The notes: generated by a model not told the origin, from the letters alone. Counted from the stretch's first letter, positions 23,499 to 38,176 are shown. The stretch: DNA of 64,000 bases from Channallabes apus (GCA_030522415.1 CM060107.1:27742571-27806570), one strand, 5' to 3'. Numbers and translations are program-made.

Positions 23499-26400
23499 CC
23501 ATTTTCTGAATGAAAACATATTTAGTTTCTGATTATTGTTGTTTTTGTTTTTACATTTTTAATCTCAGTTTTTAAAGCCTTGAGGAAGACAAGCACCAAG
23601 AGTTAACTCTTTATGCAGAGACACTGAATTTTTATTATACACAGGATATAGAATTTTTTTTTCCTTTAAGTTGTGGACAGACGTGCGATGAAGGGGTGAA
23701 GTTAACTTTTCTAAGGCTAATATTTTCTTTTTTAATGCCTTGCACATAATTGATATAATTAGCTTTGTTTTAAAATGACACATAACCATAGAGACCATAG
23801 CATTGTGAATAGGTAGTGTAGTCCCATGCTATTATTATTATTATTGTTACATTTTATTATTCTCTCCTTGATTATAGATGACCAATTTGTTACACATCAT
23901 GTTATCATTTTTCCCCCCAAACTTGTATTTTCAAAATGACTCAGAAGGATATGAAGTATGAAGTATTTAGTCATTAGATTGGCAAAACTGAAATAATGGG
24001 CCAACCATGATGTCAACATTGTCTGATTTATTAATATCTATTAATTCAAACTGTTAGGTTGTAAAAGAAAATACCTGAATGTTTCACAAAGTCATTTAAT
24101 GTTGGTCATGAATCTCATTTAATTATTAACTTACCCCAATTTAGCATAAATTAATTTCCATTTTCTGTTGCTAGAATTATACTAATCAATTTGAGTAGAT
24201 TTTAATTTTGGGAAATGTAACTAATATTTTTTGAATAGCACATTAGCTTTGATAATAAGTGCCAAAGGCATTAAAGTAGCAATTCCAGGAGAAACCCTTA
24301 GAAAATTAATGCATATTCCATAATAGGTGACATTAACTAAATAACCTTGTACAGTTTTCTATGAGTGATGTGTTTTTAAAGTACGTGTACAGGACTGAAT
24401 GATGTGTGTTTTTAAGTTTAGCTGTTTTTTTTTTTTTTTTGGTGTGACATTTATGTAGCTTTATGTTGTTGTTTTTTCTTTGATTATATTGCTTTCTTAA
24501 TTTGTGTGTCTACAATCTGATGCTGTACAATTTTGAACATACATGGTTTAATATCCTAAACTCTTGGACGCTATTATTGTTATATTAATCAGAAATGAAA
24601 GCCCAACCATTCCAAAGGATTGCATTTGCTGTAAATGTGCTGCTTATATCAAACCAATGCATAGAAGCTAAATTACTTTTATGTATTTATTTTATGTTCA
24701 GTTTTGGACTGTGATATACTTTACTGAAATACATTTGTGACTAGTTATTTTGGGTACTTTTCTTAACATTGCTCATATTTTTCCCCTGCTGTTTTGACAA
24801 TGCGCTTGTACTATATTTGATGGTGCCTACTGGACAAAATAGACACAACCATTCATGTTGGGACAGGATAAGCAGTAAACCCCGGGCCTCTCATAAAAGG
24901 GATTTTGCAAGGCTGTTTGCTTGTCTGCATGCAGGTGTGCATATTATTTTGTAGCCATTCCCATGAGACGTGAAAGACAGACATGCAAAACAGGGGTTAG
25001 GCCAGTGGAACTGTTGCATGGAACATGGGCCAAGGTGGTACAAAGCATCTGCCACTTGAGCCATCAAGCAAATGAACCCGCACTGTACAATTAATTGAAG
25101 TTCAGCACTGGGTTCCTGTAACTAGAGCCTCACTGGATTGTCACCAAAGACGTCTAGAGTGGATGAACGTGAGATGTTTGCATTTACGTTAGCTGGAATT
25201 CAGGCTGCCATTTCACAAAGCACATTAGAGTGTTTTCAGCTGAAAGGGAAAAAAAATGTTTATCCTTCAAATCATATGACTCATTGGGTTATTCCCAAAT
25301 GAGTCTGCCAGGAAGTTCAGGAAACAACAGAGACCCTTTGAGTAACGAACAAAGCCATGGTAAACTAAATGGCTCACTCTGTGTTTTAATTGTCCCCGTA
25401 ACACATATCTGTTAAACATTATGTAGACTTTTTGCCTATTGGTTCTTTTGATCAGTCTAATGCTAAAATGTATGGCGTCCACAGGTAGAATAGCACTGTG
25501 CCTGCGTAGGTTAGTTTTTCTCCAAAAATCCCATGTTTGGCAGCGAAATGCCTCTCAGTAATTGTGTGGCCTGGGTGGGAAAAACCCCCTGACATCTAGC
25601 GTGAGCACATTTTAGGAATTACTGGAAACATCCTTCAAATTGAAATGTAAATGTTTACCAGGGGAAAAAAACATGGCTTTGTTGTTGTGAGCATTATGTT
25701 GCTAATCCCACAAAATATGTCAAATATGAGGGATTAAGCTGTGTATTTTCACTGTACCTTAAGACATGCTCTTACTATTGGTCATTGACTGATGCTTTTA
25801 AAGAATGCGGTCATTTGTTAATTTTGGTCATCTCATATTTTGCGTGGTCAGACTTGACTAGCCTTTTAGAACCAGTGGCGTCAGCAGGGACGAGGCTGCT
25901 GTCATAGCAGCTGTTTAATGAGGACGCATGACTGGATTACTATATGAGGCTCAAACTCAGAAGCACCCTTCTTTTTGTTCTCTTTTTTATATGGTGCACT
26001 CAGTAACCTTAGTCTGAGGCCCAACGTTTATGATGTTTGACATGGACTGGACTGTCTTCAGATAATTTTCTTTTGCTTCAAGGCATCTCATTTTCTTCTT
26101 TCTACATGGGACGATTCGCTTGAAGCTGGATACCCCAAATCTAAACATTTTGATGACATTCGATGGCCTCAATGGATTATTAAATTTCTTTGTGCTTTTG
26201 CACACAAGTGATGCACATTTTTTGTACCAATTTGTCAATCTCCAATCATAAAATGAACAAATACAGATGTTGTATTAAGAATTTTTGGGAGGTCGTAGAC
26301 GCTTCAGGCTGTCCTCTAGGCTTTATGTGTATACTTGGCTTGCCTTCCTGATGTATGTATTAGTCTTTATTTTCTATCACCATGCAATGCCTGTTCCTGT

Positions 26401-27950
26401 GACTCCGGCGCAGCTATACAGCGCTTCGTACAAAATAACTCATATTTCAACTATGGCCAGTTTCTCTCTTCATGACCTCATTCAAAACCTGCCATTCATT
26501 ACCATTTTTTCTTCTTTTCTTTCTTTAATCAACCAAATCACTACAGTGAAGTATTACAGTTGTACAGTTCCATGAATTATACCAACTCTTAATGTTGCTG
26601 GTCATGGTTGCTCTGCTGTATCTTTTTATGACATTATTTTTTACATTCTAGACAATATATTGTGACTCTGTCCTATGCAAATATGAGAATTAACAAGAAT
26701 TTGTCAAATAATGTATGTGTCAACTTGTATGCATGAAATAGTGAAGTTTACATTTGAAAATAAATGCATAAATAATCAGCTTTATTGTAGTGAAGGCTGT
26801 GAGTTGTAATATATAATATTTATCTTGCATTCTTGTTTTTCTCTTAGCAGATGGTGTCTAGATTGATGAAGTTATTATTTATTATTATTATTATTTCTCA
26901 CAGGCATTAAACACACACTTAAAGCAAAGTAAGCAACAGTCTTACAAATGTTCACAGTATCACTAATTTAACCACCTAAAATATCTGCATGTGTACGACA
27001 TACGCTTTCTAATCAGTTTCACTGTAGTTACTATAGAAGTGAGGAGTGCGAGAGGTTAGATGAATATTTAAACTTTTAGGTGTTCCTTCAAAAGCCGACA
27101 GATCATCATCGAAAGCGTAAAAAAAAATGAACACCTCTAGTGGTGTCAGTTGTGGGAAAGACCGTGCCCTGCTGACTGGGGCTGCATGTACACAGGAAGT
27201 ACACCTAGTTCCTGTGTCTGCACTCATGCAAATATTTACTGTAAGTGCTGTGAAATGAGTTTCTTAATAAAGCACTGGCTGAGCTGCATATAGCAGGAAC
27301 AATCTGTACCAAGCTCAGTGGCCTGACAATCCTAACAATACTTTGCTGGGATTTACATGGGCGGGTCGTAACATCTTGTCTGTGAGAACATGTATAAGAA
27401 ATATGCCCTCTATGAATTCTAATAATGCCTGTTAAGAACAAAACGGTGACAGAATAAAGCAGCCATCTCAGTAACAGCCTGTATCTTGGTTATGTAAGAA
27501 AAATGGTATGGAGTACACCTTCAACCACCCACCAACTTTTTCATCCTTGTTTCATCCATCACTTAGGAGATGAACAGGAGGGAGGAATGTGCTAAAAATA
27601 TTCAGAGAGAAGGTTGGTGTGTTCCCTGCTCAGTCTGCCCACCTCCTGTCTCTCTGTCTGTCCATGCCATGGTCATGCCAGAGAGCTGGGTGTGTGGGGT
27701 AAGCCGAGAGTGTGATTCTGTGTTTTTCCTATAACAGCTAATATATTTGTAAGTCTAATTACAAAGCAGCTGAATTTTCTTCACTGTCTTTCCTCCGGTG
27801 ACACTGTTATCATAAAGAATATGCTTCCTTTATGCTGCCAGCCTACAACCTACAATTAATCCAAAGTTGAGAATCATTATGCTAAGTCAAGGTCCTGTTG
27901 CCATAGAAAAGGTGTTTAAAGAAAGACGCAATGGCTTGAGGTCAACAAGT

Positions 27951-27954
<4 letters not shown>

Positions 27955-28034
<80 letters not shown>
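27955..28034. repeat. compound (TA)n-(GA)n microsatellite
   Basis: About 48 bp of TA repeats joined to about 32 bp of GA repeats. This is the mirror arrangement of the CT-AT compound repeat at 6.2 kb, suggesting the same kind of origin in opposite orientation. Confidence 0.95.
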
Positions 28035-28038
<4 letters not shown>

Positions 28039-28754
28039 CGTTTAAAAAAATGGACTAAGAAAAGTGAACTGCAGCACAAGCCATGGTGTGTTAGAGTAGC
28101 TCACATACAACGCATTGTTTTACATAATTTCCAACAGAAATCCAACAGATTTTGAACAGAACTCATGATCATCTACTATGATTGCCTATTAATTTTTGCA
28201 TTTATTATTCAATCTTGTTTCTTATTTAACCTCTAAAGTATCCTAGTAAAGCAGTATAGTCCACTCATAGTATTTGCTATAAAGTAATGATTGCGGTCAC
28301 AATATACATGAGTGCGAGAAAAGGAAATATCTCATGGATGTGTATGTTTGTTTAATAGCTATATTTTTTAATAATACTGTATGTCATTTAAAAGAAAGGT
28401 TTACTATTTCTGATTTCAAATATATAGGGTTTTCTTTTATGAAGATCAACCACCACTGCCTTTCAAACTATGATTCATAAACAAAACAAAATTCCCATAA
28501 TGATAATTTGATTACTAACTGCCTCACCTTCGATTATCCTGCTCGGTCCCATTCTTCGAGTCAGTCTGTTCACTTGCTTTCCATTTCGGCAACTCTAATG
28601 GATACATTCATGCATCCATTATTCACAGTAAACCATATTTTCTTTGTATTAGCTTCATCATATTGACTCGACAGGTTCATTATGAAATTTGGTTGCTGCT
28701 TTGGCATAGAAAAAAAAGCTAATGGGTCTATTATGATGAATTACTTTACTGGCT

Positions 28755-28777
28755 CCCCCCCCCCCCCCCCCCCCCCC
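28755..28777. repeat. poly-C tract
   Basis: Twenty-three consecutive C bases after ggct. The opposite strand is poly-G and might form quadruplex-like structures. Length is likely unstable or uncertain in the assembly. Confidence 0.9.
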
Positions 28778-30064
28778 GTTACTATTTTCTAAAAATGCCC
28801 GTGGCTTTTTTTTATTCAATGGGTTGGACTAAGATCTTACTGCCGCCTTACTGAATGTTTTGCCTTTTTATATCTAGGTAACTTATTGTGAGGCTGATTA
28901 ACCTGACAGTTTGTATAATTCAAAAATATTAATAGACCCAATTCAAATTCAATTCAAATGACCCAATTCTTATCTTGAGAAATGTAGCCATATTTACATG
29001 AAACATCTTGTACTAAAACTCCTTGAATTTTCCCATATACTTTAACTTTTCTTCACATATCCTAGCTTTTGTTGGTGGAGCTGGGGGTTGAACTACTTTA
29101 ACATCTTGATCAGTAACCCAGAGCCTTAAACTGCTGAGATACCAATATGTAATAATGTACTGTATGATAAGTCATTCTTAATAACTTGCATAACTACAAG
29201 GTGTTTACCGCAGCAGTTTGCCATTTTGGTTTAAAACTGTTTAAAAAAAAAAAATTTTATTTCTATTACATCATAATAGAAATTCATAATTTAATCAGTT
29301 TATAATGCATATTATTTCATAAAGTAATATAAGTGTACTAAGTATTGGATACTACTTCTGTAGTAGTTAAGTTTGACCTTGTGTTTTATAACCTGTAAAA
29401 CTGTGGCAAAAAACAGCAGACTGTTGATTATATCAGAACCCAAACTGTGAACTCTCACGCTCTGCAGTTTCTCCTCCACAGTGAATGAGTACACAGCAGC
29501 AGGAGGGGCCATGTGAGGACAGCTTTACAAACCAAGAGAACACGGTGTTCCTCTACTGAGCACGACTAAGTGGGTGGAGAGGTGTGTGTGTGTGTGTGTG
29601 TGTACTGTATGTGTGCGCATGATTTAGGGTAAGGAGATAAGGATAGCTTTCCTGCTTTATTCTTTTATTTCCTAGCACTGCCTGTTGTAGAGTTTGAACT
29701 GATGAATTGCAGTTAATTAGCTCAAGATGGTTTAACAAATAGACGTATAAATATTTCAGTTACCGGGGCGTCGGGCAGATCTGGTGTCATGGCTAAGACA
29801 GGCCTGAGTCAGTATTGCTGAATTTATAGCCTGTGAGATGAAAGAGGAAACAGTGGGCAGTCTGAGAGTGTGAAAGTGCGTGTGTCTATGTATTTGAGAG
29901 AGTAAGAGAGTAAAAGTGAGAGAGCAATAGAGAGAGATAAGAGTGGGTAGTGGTAGGTTGGTGGTGCCCAGAGCTCTGGGAGGCAACCAGGCAGACAGAC
30001 TTCGAGTTCAGACTGTGTGTGGGTGCCTTGCAGTGGGTGTTGCTGTAGTGTGACCTCTCTGGGC

Positions 30065-30065
<1 letters not shown>

Positions 30066-30106
<41 letters not shown>

Positions 30107-30118
30107 TCTCTCTCTCTC
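30066..30118. repeat. (CT)n microsatellite
   Basis: Two pure CT runs separated by gctgttt. The complementary strand is GA-rich. Confidence 0.9.
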
Positions 30119-32007
30119 GATCTGTGTGGGGGCGACACCGGCTGCCATTGGCACATGCACACTGACACTTATACTGGGAATAATGAGAGCACAAGAAAGA
30201 AGTCTTTATCGAAATCAAAAAGCTTCATTGAAATTTCTTGTTACCTTTCACTCACTCAAATGTTCATTCTTTCTTTCCTTTGTTCTTTCTTTCTTGCTCA
30301 CTGTATGGGTCTGCATAGGAAGAATTAATAACATCATTAAAAAATTGAACTTCTTAGTTGCTAAGGTGCTTAAAATTTTAAGTCACACTAACAAAATCTT
30401 TCCAACGACTCAGGCAGAAAGTGAAAGAAAGGAGATGAATGTTGTAACATGCTGCACTGAATTTCATTTAAAAACACACCAAAGGCTCATGTTTCATTCC
30501 GTAAGCTTAAAAGAACTGGGCGCCAGATAAGCATCAATATGTATCAGAGGTATTTAAATTCCTCTTTTTGTCTTGTTACGTGAGAGCGGAGACAGATGTG
30601 CCTGCAACTGACATGAAAGCAAAGATGATAATTAGTGTTTTTGATAAGCACTCATAGGGAAATTATTCCTGTACAAGTGGCAACAGAGATCTCGCACTGT
30701 GCTTCATTGTCATTCCTATCAAGTGTGTGTTATGTGTGTTGTGTCTGCTGCTAGTGTCTCAGTCTACCATAAATTAGAAAAAAATACAAAGGGAGGGTAT
30801 GCATGAAATCTCCCTCCCACTGTCCTTCCTCACCCACACCCACACACACACACACCCACACCAGCAGAAAGTGTTTAGCTGTTTCCACTGTGTCTCTTCT
30901 CTCCTCTTCCACGTGGCGTCTTCAGTGTCAGCAGGTTCACACACAGTCTGTTTTTGCAGCGGATCTCATTTGATCTCTCACAGTTTCATCAACAAGCCTG
31001 GTTTCAAGTATTACATCTACATTTCTGTAGTTGCGTCGAGGCAACTTTTTTATGCTAACATTTATGGTAGCTTAATGCGTCTCATACCCAAAAACTAGTA
31101 AATAGTGTGTCATAAAAGCACTAGCCTCTCAGTGAACAAAGACTTTTGTTTTTTGTAGTAGAAAGCATGATCTGACTCTCTCCCCCTGACCGTGCTCAGT
31201 GTGATATGAACTATGTACAATGGATCTCAATCTGTGCAATGCACAAACCAGCACTGCTCATTAAAGCCGCAGCCGAGTCACGAGATCCTGCAGTAACGTT
31301 CGCACTACGCACACATGGTAGCATGCCTCCCCCAGACTGTCTCCCACTCTCTGTCTCTTTCTCCAACAATGAACTAGAGACATACTCATATAACACAGGC
31401 TACTGTACCCGAGGAGGCATGATGCTGTCACGAGCGCAAAAGGTCTTATGGCATGCAAATGATGACCTTATCTTTCCCTGATTTCCTTTCATTCACATTC
31501 AATTCACATACTGTATGAACTTTGTCCTGGGCTAATGTCAAACAAAATGTGTGCTGCTATTGCCACGAGTCAACGCATATAGCAGGCAGATGTTTGAACG
31601 GAACCTCCACATGAGCTCAATTTGATTTGATCATTTTTTTTTGTCATTTTAGAGCATATGCTAGAGTATATGCAAGGCAAAGTGTAATTGCAATGAAAAC
31701 ACTTGCTCCACCCCATCTGTTAAAACTAATATGCTAAGGAAATAAAATAGAGCTCTTCTTAAACTGTAAATATAAATAATTTTTTTTAAACATACTGCTC
31801 GAAATACACCTAGTAAGACTTAACGACAATATTGCGAATGACAGGCTTATAATCATGTTAAAAATAACATTTTTAATCTGCACTATCAGGGATGATTCTG
31901 TATTGTCGACAGATCTCTGCAATCTGTACTTCCCTTTAAGGAACATTCCCATTGTAATCCATAGGAACTCCATTTAAACTCTTTTAGGACCCACTTAAAG
32001 TGAGATG

Positions 32008-32895
32008 TACACTCACTGGTGACATCATTAAGGATATCTCACTAATGCTGTAACCTTTACAACCACAGTAATCCTTTATGGCATAAAATAGCACTTATTG
32101 CGCCACATCCCAAAGGTGCTTTAATTTGATTGAGATTTGGTGACTGTGTACTATAATCAACATCACTACCCAGGTTGTCTGTGGCATTTAAACAATGCTT
32201 AATTGGTACTAAAGGGTCCAAAGCATGGCAAGAAAAAACACCATTACACCACCAGCAGAGTGAACCGTTAATACATGGTAGGTTGGATCCATGCTTATGC
32301 CAAATTCTGACCTTACCAACCGAATCAGACCAGGCAATATTTTTCCAAGTTTTTATTGTTCAATTTTGTTGAGCCTGTGCCAGTGCAAACTATAGCCTCA
32401 TTTTCCTGTCCTTAGTTGACAGTAGTGACACCCAATGTGTTTTCACTGCTGCTGTTGCCAATTTGCTTCAAGGTTTGACATGTTGTCTGTTTAGAAAAGC
32501 TCTTTATACACTTTGGTTGTACCAATGTCATTTGAGTTACTGTTGCCTTTCTATCAGCTCTAACCAGTCTGGCCATTCTTCTCTGACCTCTTGCATCAAC
32601 AAAGCATTGTCACCCAGATAACTGGCACTCACTGGATATTTTCTGTTTTTCAGACCATTCTCTGTAAACTCTAGAGATAGTTGTGCTTAAGAATCCCAGT
32701 ATATCAGCAGTTTCAGAAATACTCAAATACCCTTCTGGCACCAACAACCAACCAATCGTCTTTCTTCCTCGTCGTCTCGAGCATGTCTACATGCCTCACA
32801 TACATTGAGTTGCTGTCAGCTGATTGGCTGATTAGACATAGAATGTCACCTGAACCATTCGGGTTCCTGTCATTAAATGATCATAATATTTTAAC
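32008..32895 (-). mobile_element. degenerate Tc1-like transposon (second subfamily)
   Basis: Read on the minus strand, this stretch keeps recognisable but frame-broken transposase pieces in order: a region matching W-x-GLI-x(4)-R near a DE-like position, then SAGGVMVFF (compare GG-VMVWG), then SPNLNQIK (compare SPDLNPIE). The left edge tacactcactggtgac resembles one TIR of this element type. Stops and shifts are frequent and no right TIR is clear, so it is old and inactive. It differs from the 12.9 kb element. The family call is from memory of repeated teleost sequences. Confidence 0.6.
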
Positions 32896-33206
32896 AATAA
32901 ACCCCAGCTTGTTCATGTTGGTCAATGTGGTCTTTCATCTTCATGCCTGTGAGTTTCATTTCTTACCCATCAACTGCAAGGAAGAAAAATCCTTCATCCC
33001 CCAACTTTTGGGTTGTGTCCCATAGCCTGCAATCATGTGATCTGGGATCAAAACATCAGCCGTTTTGTAGGGGCCATCATGCCTACCACAGATAATGCCA
33101 TCAATATGATAATCTTCTTTTCAATTTACAGCCTTTCAGATTTTACTGAAACACATGATGGCCAGATAGTTGTGTATGAGAAATGTTAGTCATTGGAAAC
33201 ACTCTA

Positions 33207-33404
33207 CAGAAGTGGTTCCTGCCTTTATTAATGGAGGATTACTGCCTGCATATTTTAGTGTTTTCCCTTCGCTACCACACCCACCTCAATTAACAAAAGC
33301 CTGTTCATTAGTTGATTAGTTAAATCAGGTGTACTGGGAGATGAGAAAACACTTCAACGTGCAGGGAAGTGGTCCTCCAGGACCAGAGCTCAGAACCTCT
33401 ACTG
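33207..33404. mobile_element. Tc1/mariner-type MITE
   Basis: A 198-bp element with roughly 50-bp imperfect terminal inverted repeats: the left starts cagaagtggttcctg and the right, reverse-complemented, starts cagtagaggttctg. Both ends are flanked by TA (33205-33206 and 33405-33406). Right-end text includes ggtcctccaggacca. It has no coding capacity, as expected of a MITE mobilised by a Tc1/mariner transposase. Confidence 0.7.
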
Positions 33405-33406
33405 TA

Positions 33407-36400
33407 GACGACACTAGATGAGCACTGGCAGTTTTAACATGACGTGATCTGCAGACCTTAACATGAAACTATCATTTATTAAAATCTAAGTATTTATGAG
33501 AGGAATACCAGCACAATTATTGAACGTATTGGTTTATGGCCTACTTTTTGGTATCAACTTGTCACTATGCCTTTTGTGCTGTCAGACTAACTGACAAGCG
33601 AATGAGGTCACTGAAAGTAGAGTCGTAGAGTAGTGATTAGCTGTTTAGTGTGTATGATGAAACTGGTAACATTTGAGAACAATACTGGGAAAATCTTAGG
33701 TAATTTAATTTAAGCTTTGTGGAACCAGTGATTAAAATAAGACATGGTAACAGAATGCTGTGTCGAGCTAAACAGCCCCAATAAAACAATAATGATGGCA
33801 CCAGCCCTGTTTAACCCCTGTGTGTGCTATAAATGCATGCTGGTTATGCTACCTGAAATAAAATAGTCACCCCACTGCATGGTTGATAAACACAAATCTC
33901 CTTTTTGTCAGTGGGAAGCTGATAAAACCATCTACCAGGTTTTTGACCTTTTTTCTTACGTCATCCTCATGTGTAACCACTGTCTGGCATTGCAAATCCG
34001 CAGACTCCGCGGATTACCCGTCAAAGTGGCAGTTGCATTGGTTCTCTAGAGTGTTGTACCTATACATTTATACTTAAACAGTGTGCAGTTCAAAACACAT
34101 TATATCTTCATTTCAAATAGAAAATACATACAAATCAAATCTACAGTGCTGACATCACGAGCACTCAATCACAAACTCAAGTCTCTGCAAGTCTCTGTCT
34201 GCAAGTACTGCATTACATCATAAGTGTCTTCCTTGCTACAGAATATGTGTTGTGTCTATATGAGTGGTTGTATGGATCAGACTGTGCACTTAAGGCCCTT
34301 ATAAAACCATTTAATGAGTGAGAGGTGACGGAGAGGTCACGCAGCGTTAAGCCAATTATGATAATGATGATTGAGTAATTCGCTGTCTCTCTTGAACCTT
34401 TCAGTAAACTGCTGTTAAAAGATTGGACTGCTGCCTTACAGAATAGAACTGCAGCATATTCAATGTAAACACATGATTGATGTTTGTGTATCGGTGCATG
34501 CTTACAATATCTGAGTATTTTCTTTAACATGGCAACAGTGCGTTTGTTAATATGAGTGCATAAGCTCCTGTTATTCTGGTTCTTCTACTAACTCTGAGTT
34601 AGCATATTAGGCTGCGAGACTAGTGACCAAACCCAATCAAACTGAGGCCCTGGTGCATAAGCAAGGACGCATTTCAGAACAAAGACACTATACTCCACTG
34701 TGTTATTTAGCTTTGGGCCTTAAATTCCAATCCATTCATGTTTTCCATATGCACGTATGGAATGTGGATTTACACACAGAGCATGACATGAAGAAAAGAG
34801 TTTATTGTCAGCTACTGAGCCACATGGCAGTTGTGAGGCAGGTGACCTGTAAGACAGCTGCTGAGTGTCATTTCTTAACTGTAGTTGACAGGCATGAACT
34901 GGAATACTGCAGGATTATGAGTCAAAATGCGCCGGGTATGTGCTGCTGTAGTCTATTTTCATTCCATATGATCAATTACATGAGCAAGCGGACATTCTAA
35001 TCTGGGAAATTATATTGACCGAATCCTCCATTCGTCACAGCTCAAATTACAGGACACTGCGTATAATGACACGCACATACACAGGAAAACATACACATAA
35101 ACCTCCACACACTCTACCATACTTGCATACAATAAAAAGAAGGCACAGACAACAAACTAATCTTGTTATGTTCTTTTCCTGTTTCCTCCTTCTCTTTACA
35201 TCAGTACTTAATGTGCAAATGAATAATTTAGTGTAGAACTGTCAAATAAATGTAAAATTATTTTTTACAAAACTAAGACTATGCAAGTCCATGTTTCTGT
35301 CGCATAGAAAGAAGGAAGAGGAGGGCACAGAAGGAAGGAGGAAGAAAACTCAGTGGGGGAAAAACACACAGAATACAGGAGACAGATAGATTGAGTGTGA
35401 GACTGTGAATGGTTATTCACTGTTATAATGCACACCAGAAACCTGTGAGTAATGCTCCCGCATTCATCACTCGTCTGATGGAGGGAACTAGGTGAGGATT
35501 TGACTTTGCCCATGCTCACACACAAGGGTTAGCAGTAATGATACAGTCAGGCCTTCTGGTGCTTTTAATGGCAGAGGAATCAAGGCCTTCCTAAAGCAAG
35601 TTAAGTTTTAGAGTTAGAAGATGCCTGCTATGATGTGGCTATTTTCCATAATTTATATAACACCTTTGCTTCTGTTAACTGTCTCTTATTAATAATGGTG
35701 GCAGAACCCAACCAAATATATCTCTTGCAATTGTTGGTGTAATATGACCGGATGCTTTTGAGTGACTAATAATTGTTGCTTTTAAAAGATATAAACTAAT
35801 GTTTTATTGACTTGCCCGGTTTTTTGACAGGATGCAATCTTGGAGCAATGTGCTCAGTTCTCATTTTGTTCTCCATAGTTATTATTGCACTTAGTGATCA
35901 AAAATGGCATCTACAAAAAGCATGGACTGAGGCCCACTGAGGCAACTCTGCCCCATGCTTGCTCTAGACAAGTTAATATTTTTACCTCTTCCATGTCTGT
36001 CGCTGTTCCCCTTGTACTTCTATTACTACATTAAACAGTTATATAGTTTATTTCATTTGAAAGCAAGTTAACAAAATGAACATATGTCCATAGTTTTCAG
36101 TCCATCCCTGATGAGAAACAATTTATTTAGCAAGTTTAATCAGCAGTTTTTAAAAAAATAGTTATCTATATAACTAGCTAGGTTGTTAATATGTCTTTGG
36201 AGAGCTATTATTAGTATAAGACTACAATCACCACCAGCCCCTGTGTGTCAAGCTCACATTCTGGTTGTATGGTTGTGTTTATCTCACTTCTGTGCTGTTC
36301 CAACTTTATCATTAGTGATCCCGATTCATGTCTAGGATTTTTTTCCCCTGTTTATTTAGCATTTGTCACCTAACCTGCTCTAATTCCTGACACAAACAGA

Positions 36401-38120
36401 AATCATTATAACTGTACTTGGTTTTGTGAAATGTGACCCATCATAAAATTTATCAGGGTTAATGATTTTCCATCCTAAACTTTGTTTTAACTTACTTTAT
36501 CATTATCCAAGTTGGTTACTCCAGTTTTCATAGAAAAACATGAATTTTCCCGTTTAAAAACGTTTTTCTGGGGGGTAACAGGGAAATCATGGTGTCAAAA
36601 TGAGGCTGAGGGCGTTACAGTATGTCACCAAATCCTTATTGAAATTTTCTAAAAACAGAATTTCTATAGATTTTTTCATTCATTATTATTTTACATTTAT
36701 TTGAAAGTCCTCCTCATAAACAAACTGGCACTGGATGTATCTCTGCAACCGGACATGATACAGTAATAAACTTGATTTCAAATGGAGCTTATTTTACCAG
36801 GAATCTGAAAACATGCAAACCTTCCATCACCCACAATGTGACTTAACATCTGATTTTATGAGATGGGTTATTAAGGTCCTCCTGTCTCACCAAAATCTAT
36901 GGTCACCTGCCATTCCTAAATGTTAATGATTTTTTAAATCCAAATTTGTTCTAACACACTGATGTGATTTAAAATTTTGTTTAAAGTTATTCAATTTGCG
37001 GATTTCACTACTATACACATTTAACACAATACCTGAGAATTTAAAATATTTAACAATTTTTGGCACATATTTTTTTAGGGCAAACACATGTGGTCCTGTT
37101 GATAGCCTGGCATGAGTGTGTGTGTGTATGTGTGTGCTTGTGGGTTACAGAACAAGTGATGAGCAACAGCGATTACCTAAAACACACTAATGTGTAATCA
37201 ACATTGACAAAGATCACAGATTTCCACTTGCTTTCACGTTTAGTCCACTACACTACAGAGGTGTATAAAGGTTTGTATTCCATTATATTGTTACTCTTGC
37301 ATTGTATAATTTGTCACAAGTAGTAGTAGTTTATTTTACAGAAGCCATTTGCTACCAAGAATGCGATATATTGCAAAACACAGCTAGGAATAAATGGCAC
37401 TGTACTGCATCAGATGATACCGGGGAGAGTTTAAATGGAATGCAAACCGATGTACACAAGGTCCAGTCATGTGCTGCACAATCAAAAGCATGTTACACAC
37501 CATGCAGCACACTTTGATTTGCCACAAATGAAATTTCAGTACAATCTTCTGACACTCAGGCAGATAAAAACACACTCATTTCTGCACAAAGACAATACAC
37601 TATGGCTGACATTAAGAATGCATAGATAAAAAGGGGAGGGACTGCGCTCATTACCAAACTTATTGCTTTTTAAAAAACTTCCGCGTTTATCAGTGGTTGG
37701 TCCTCCCATTCTAATTATTTCCAAAGCAGAAAGATGTTACTTGCTATTGAGATATTGATTGAAGTATTGCATTCAGATGAGTTACCCAGTAGCTTTTGGA
37801 GAGCTCAGAGGAGACTGACATACGATTTTACAGCTCTTTCAGCTAGAACTAGAAACTTTATATTACAGACTGAGCAAAATGCACAGACATGAGCTTTTAC
37901 TCTAGAACAAGTAAAAGAATGTAAATTTAGACAAAAAAGACAAACCGACAAATAAAATGACAGCACAATCTCTGGCCAAAGCTGTAAATTGCAGTGTCAT
38001 TTTGCTATTGAGAGAAAGGTAACAAGAATACAAGGAGATCATTCTTAAATAGATTAGAAAACGGTATGCCAGTATTTGTCTATTACTCGCATAATGCAGA
38101 GGGTAATGATGTCACTGCTC
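33407..38120. other. intergenic DNA next to the otud7a 3' end
   Basis: AT-rich noncoding DNA between the MITE and otud7a. Part of its right end should be the otud7a 3' UTR. The longest open frame (plus strand, 34623-35000, 125 codons) has no domain or homologue I recognise and is probably chance. No other repeat of note. Confidence 0.6.
37330..37335 (-). terminator. candidate otud7a poly(A) signal
   Basis: TTTATT on the plus strand is AATAAA on the otud7a strand, about 840 bp after the stop codon. A closer ATTAAA variant (38122-38127) lies 50 bp after the stop. Which is used cannot be told from sequence alone. Confidence 0.3.
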
Positions 38121-38176
38121 TTTTAATGGCACACACACATACTAGTGTAAAACTGCATGTGTGTGTATGAGCGGGG

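Larger units (their letters stand above)
21761..32007. other. klf13-otud7a intergenic DNA, klf13-proximal part
   Basis: No gene is supported. The stretch is strongly AT-rich, especially 23.4-24.8 kb, with an ATT microsatellite (23.46-23.50 kb), a TA/GA compound repeat near 28 kb, poly-C near 28.76 kb and CT repeats near 30.08 kb. Some segments (22860-22960, 25510-25700) are lower in simple repeats and look like candidate conserved elements. Alternatively part of 21.8-24.8 kb could belong to a long klf13 3' UTR. Confidence 0.6.

Noticed and set aside
34623..35000. A 125-codon plus-strand open frame in the intergenic region
   Set aside because: No recognisable domain, no codon bias suggestive of coding, no splice partners; length is within chance for 64 kb.
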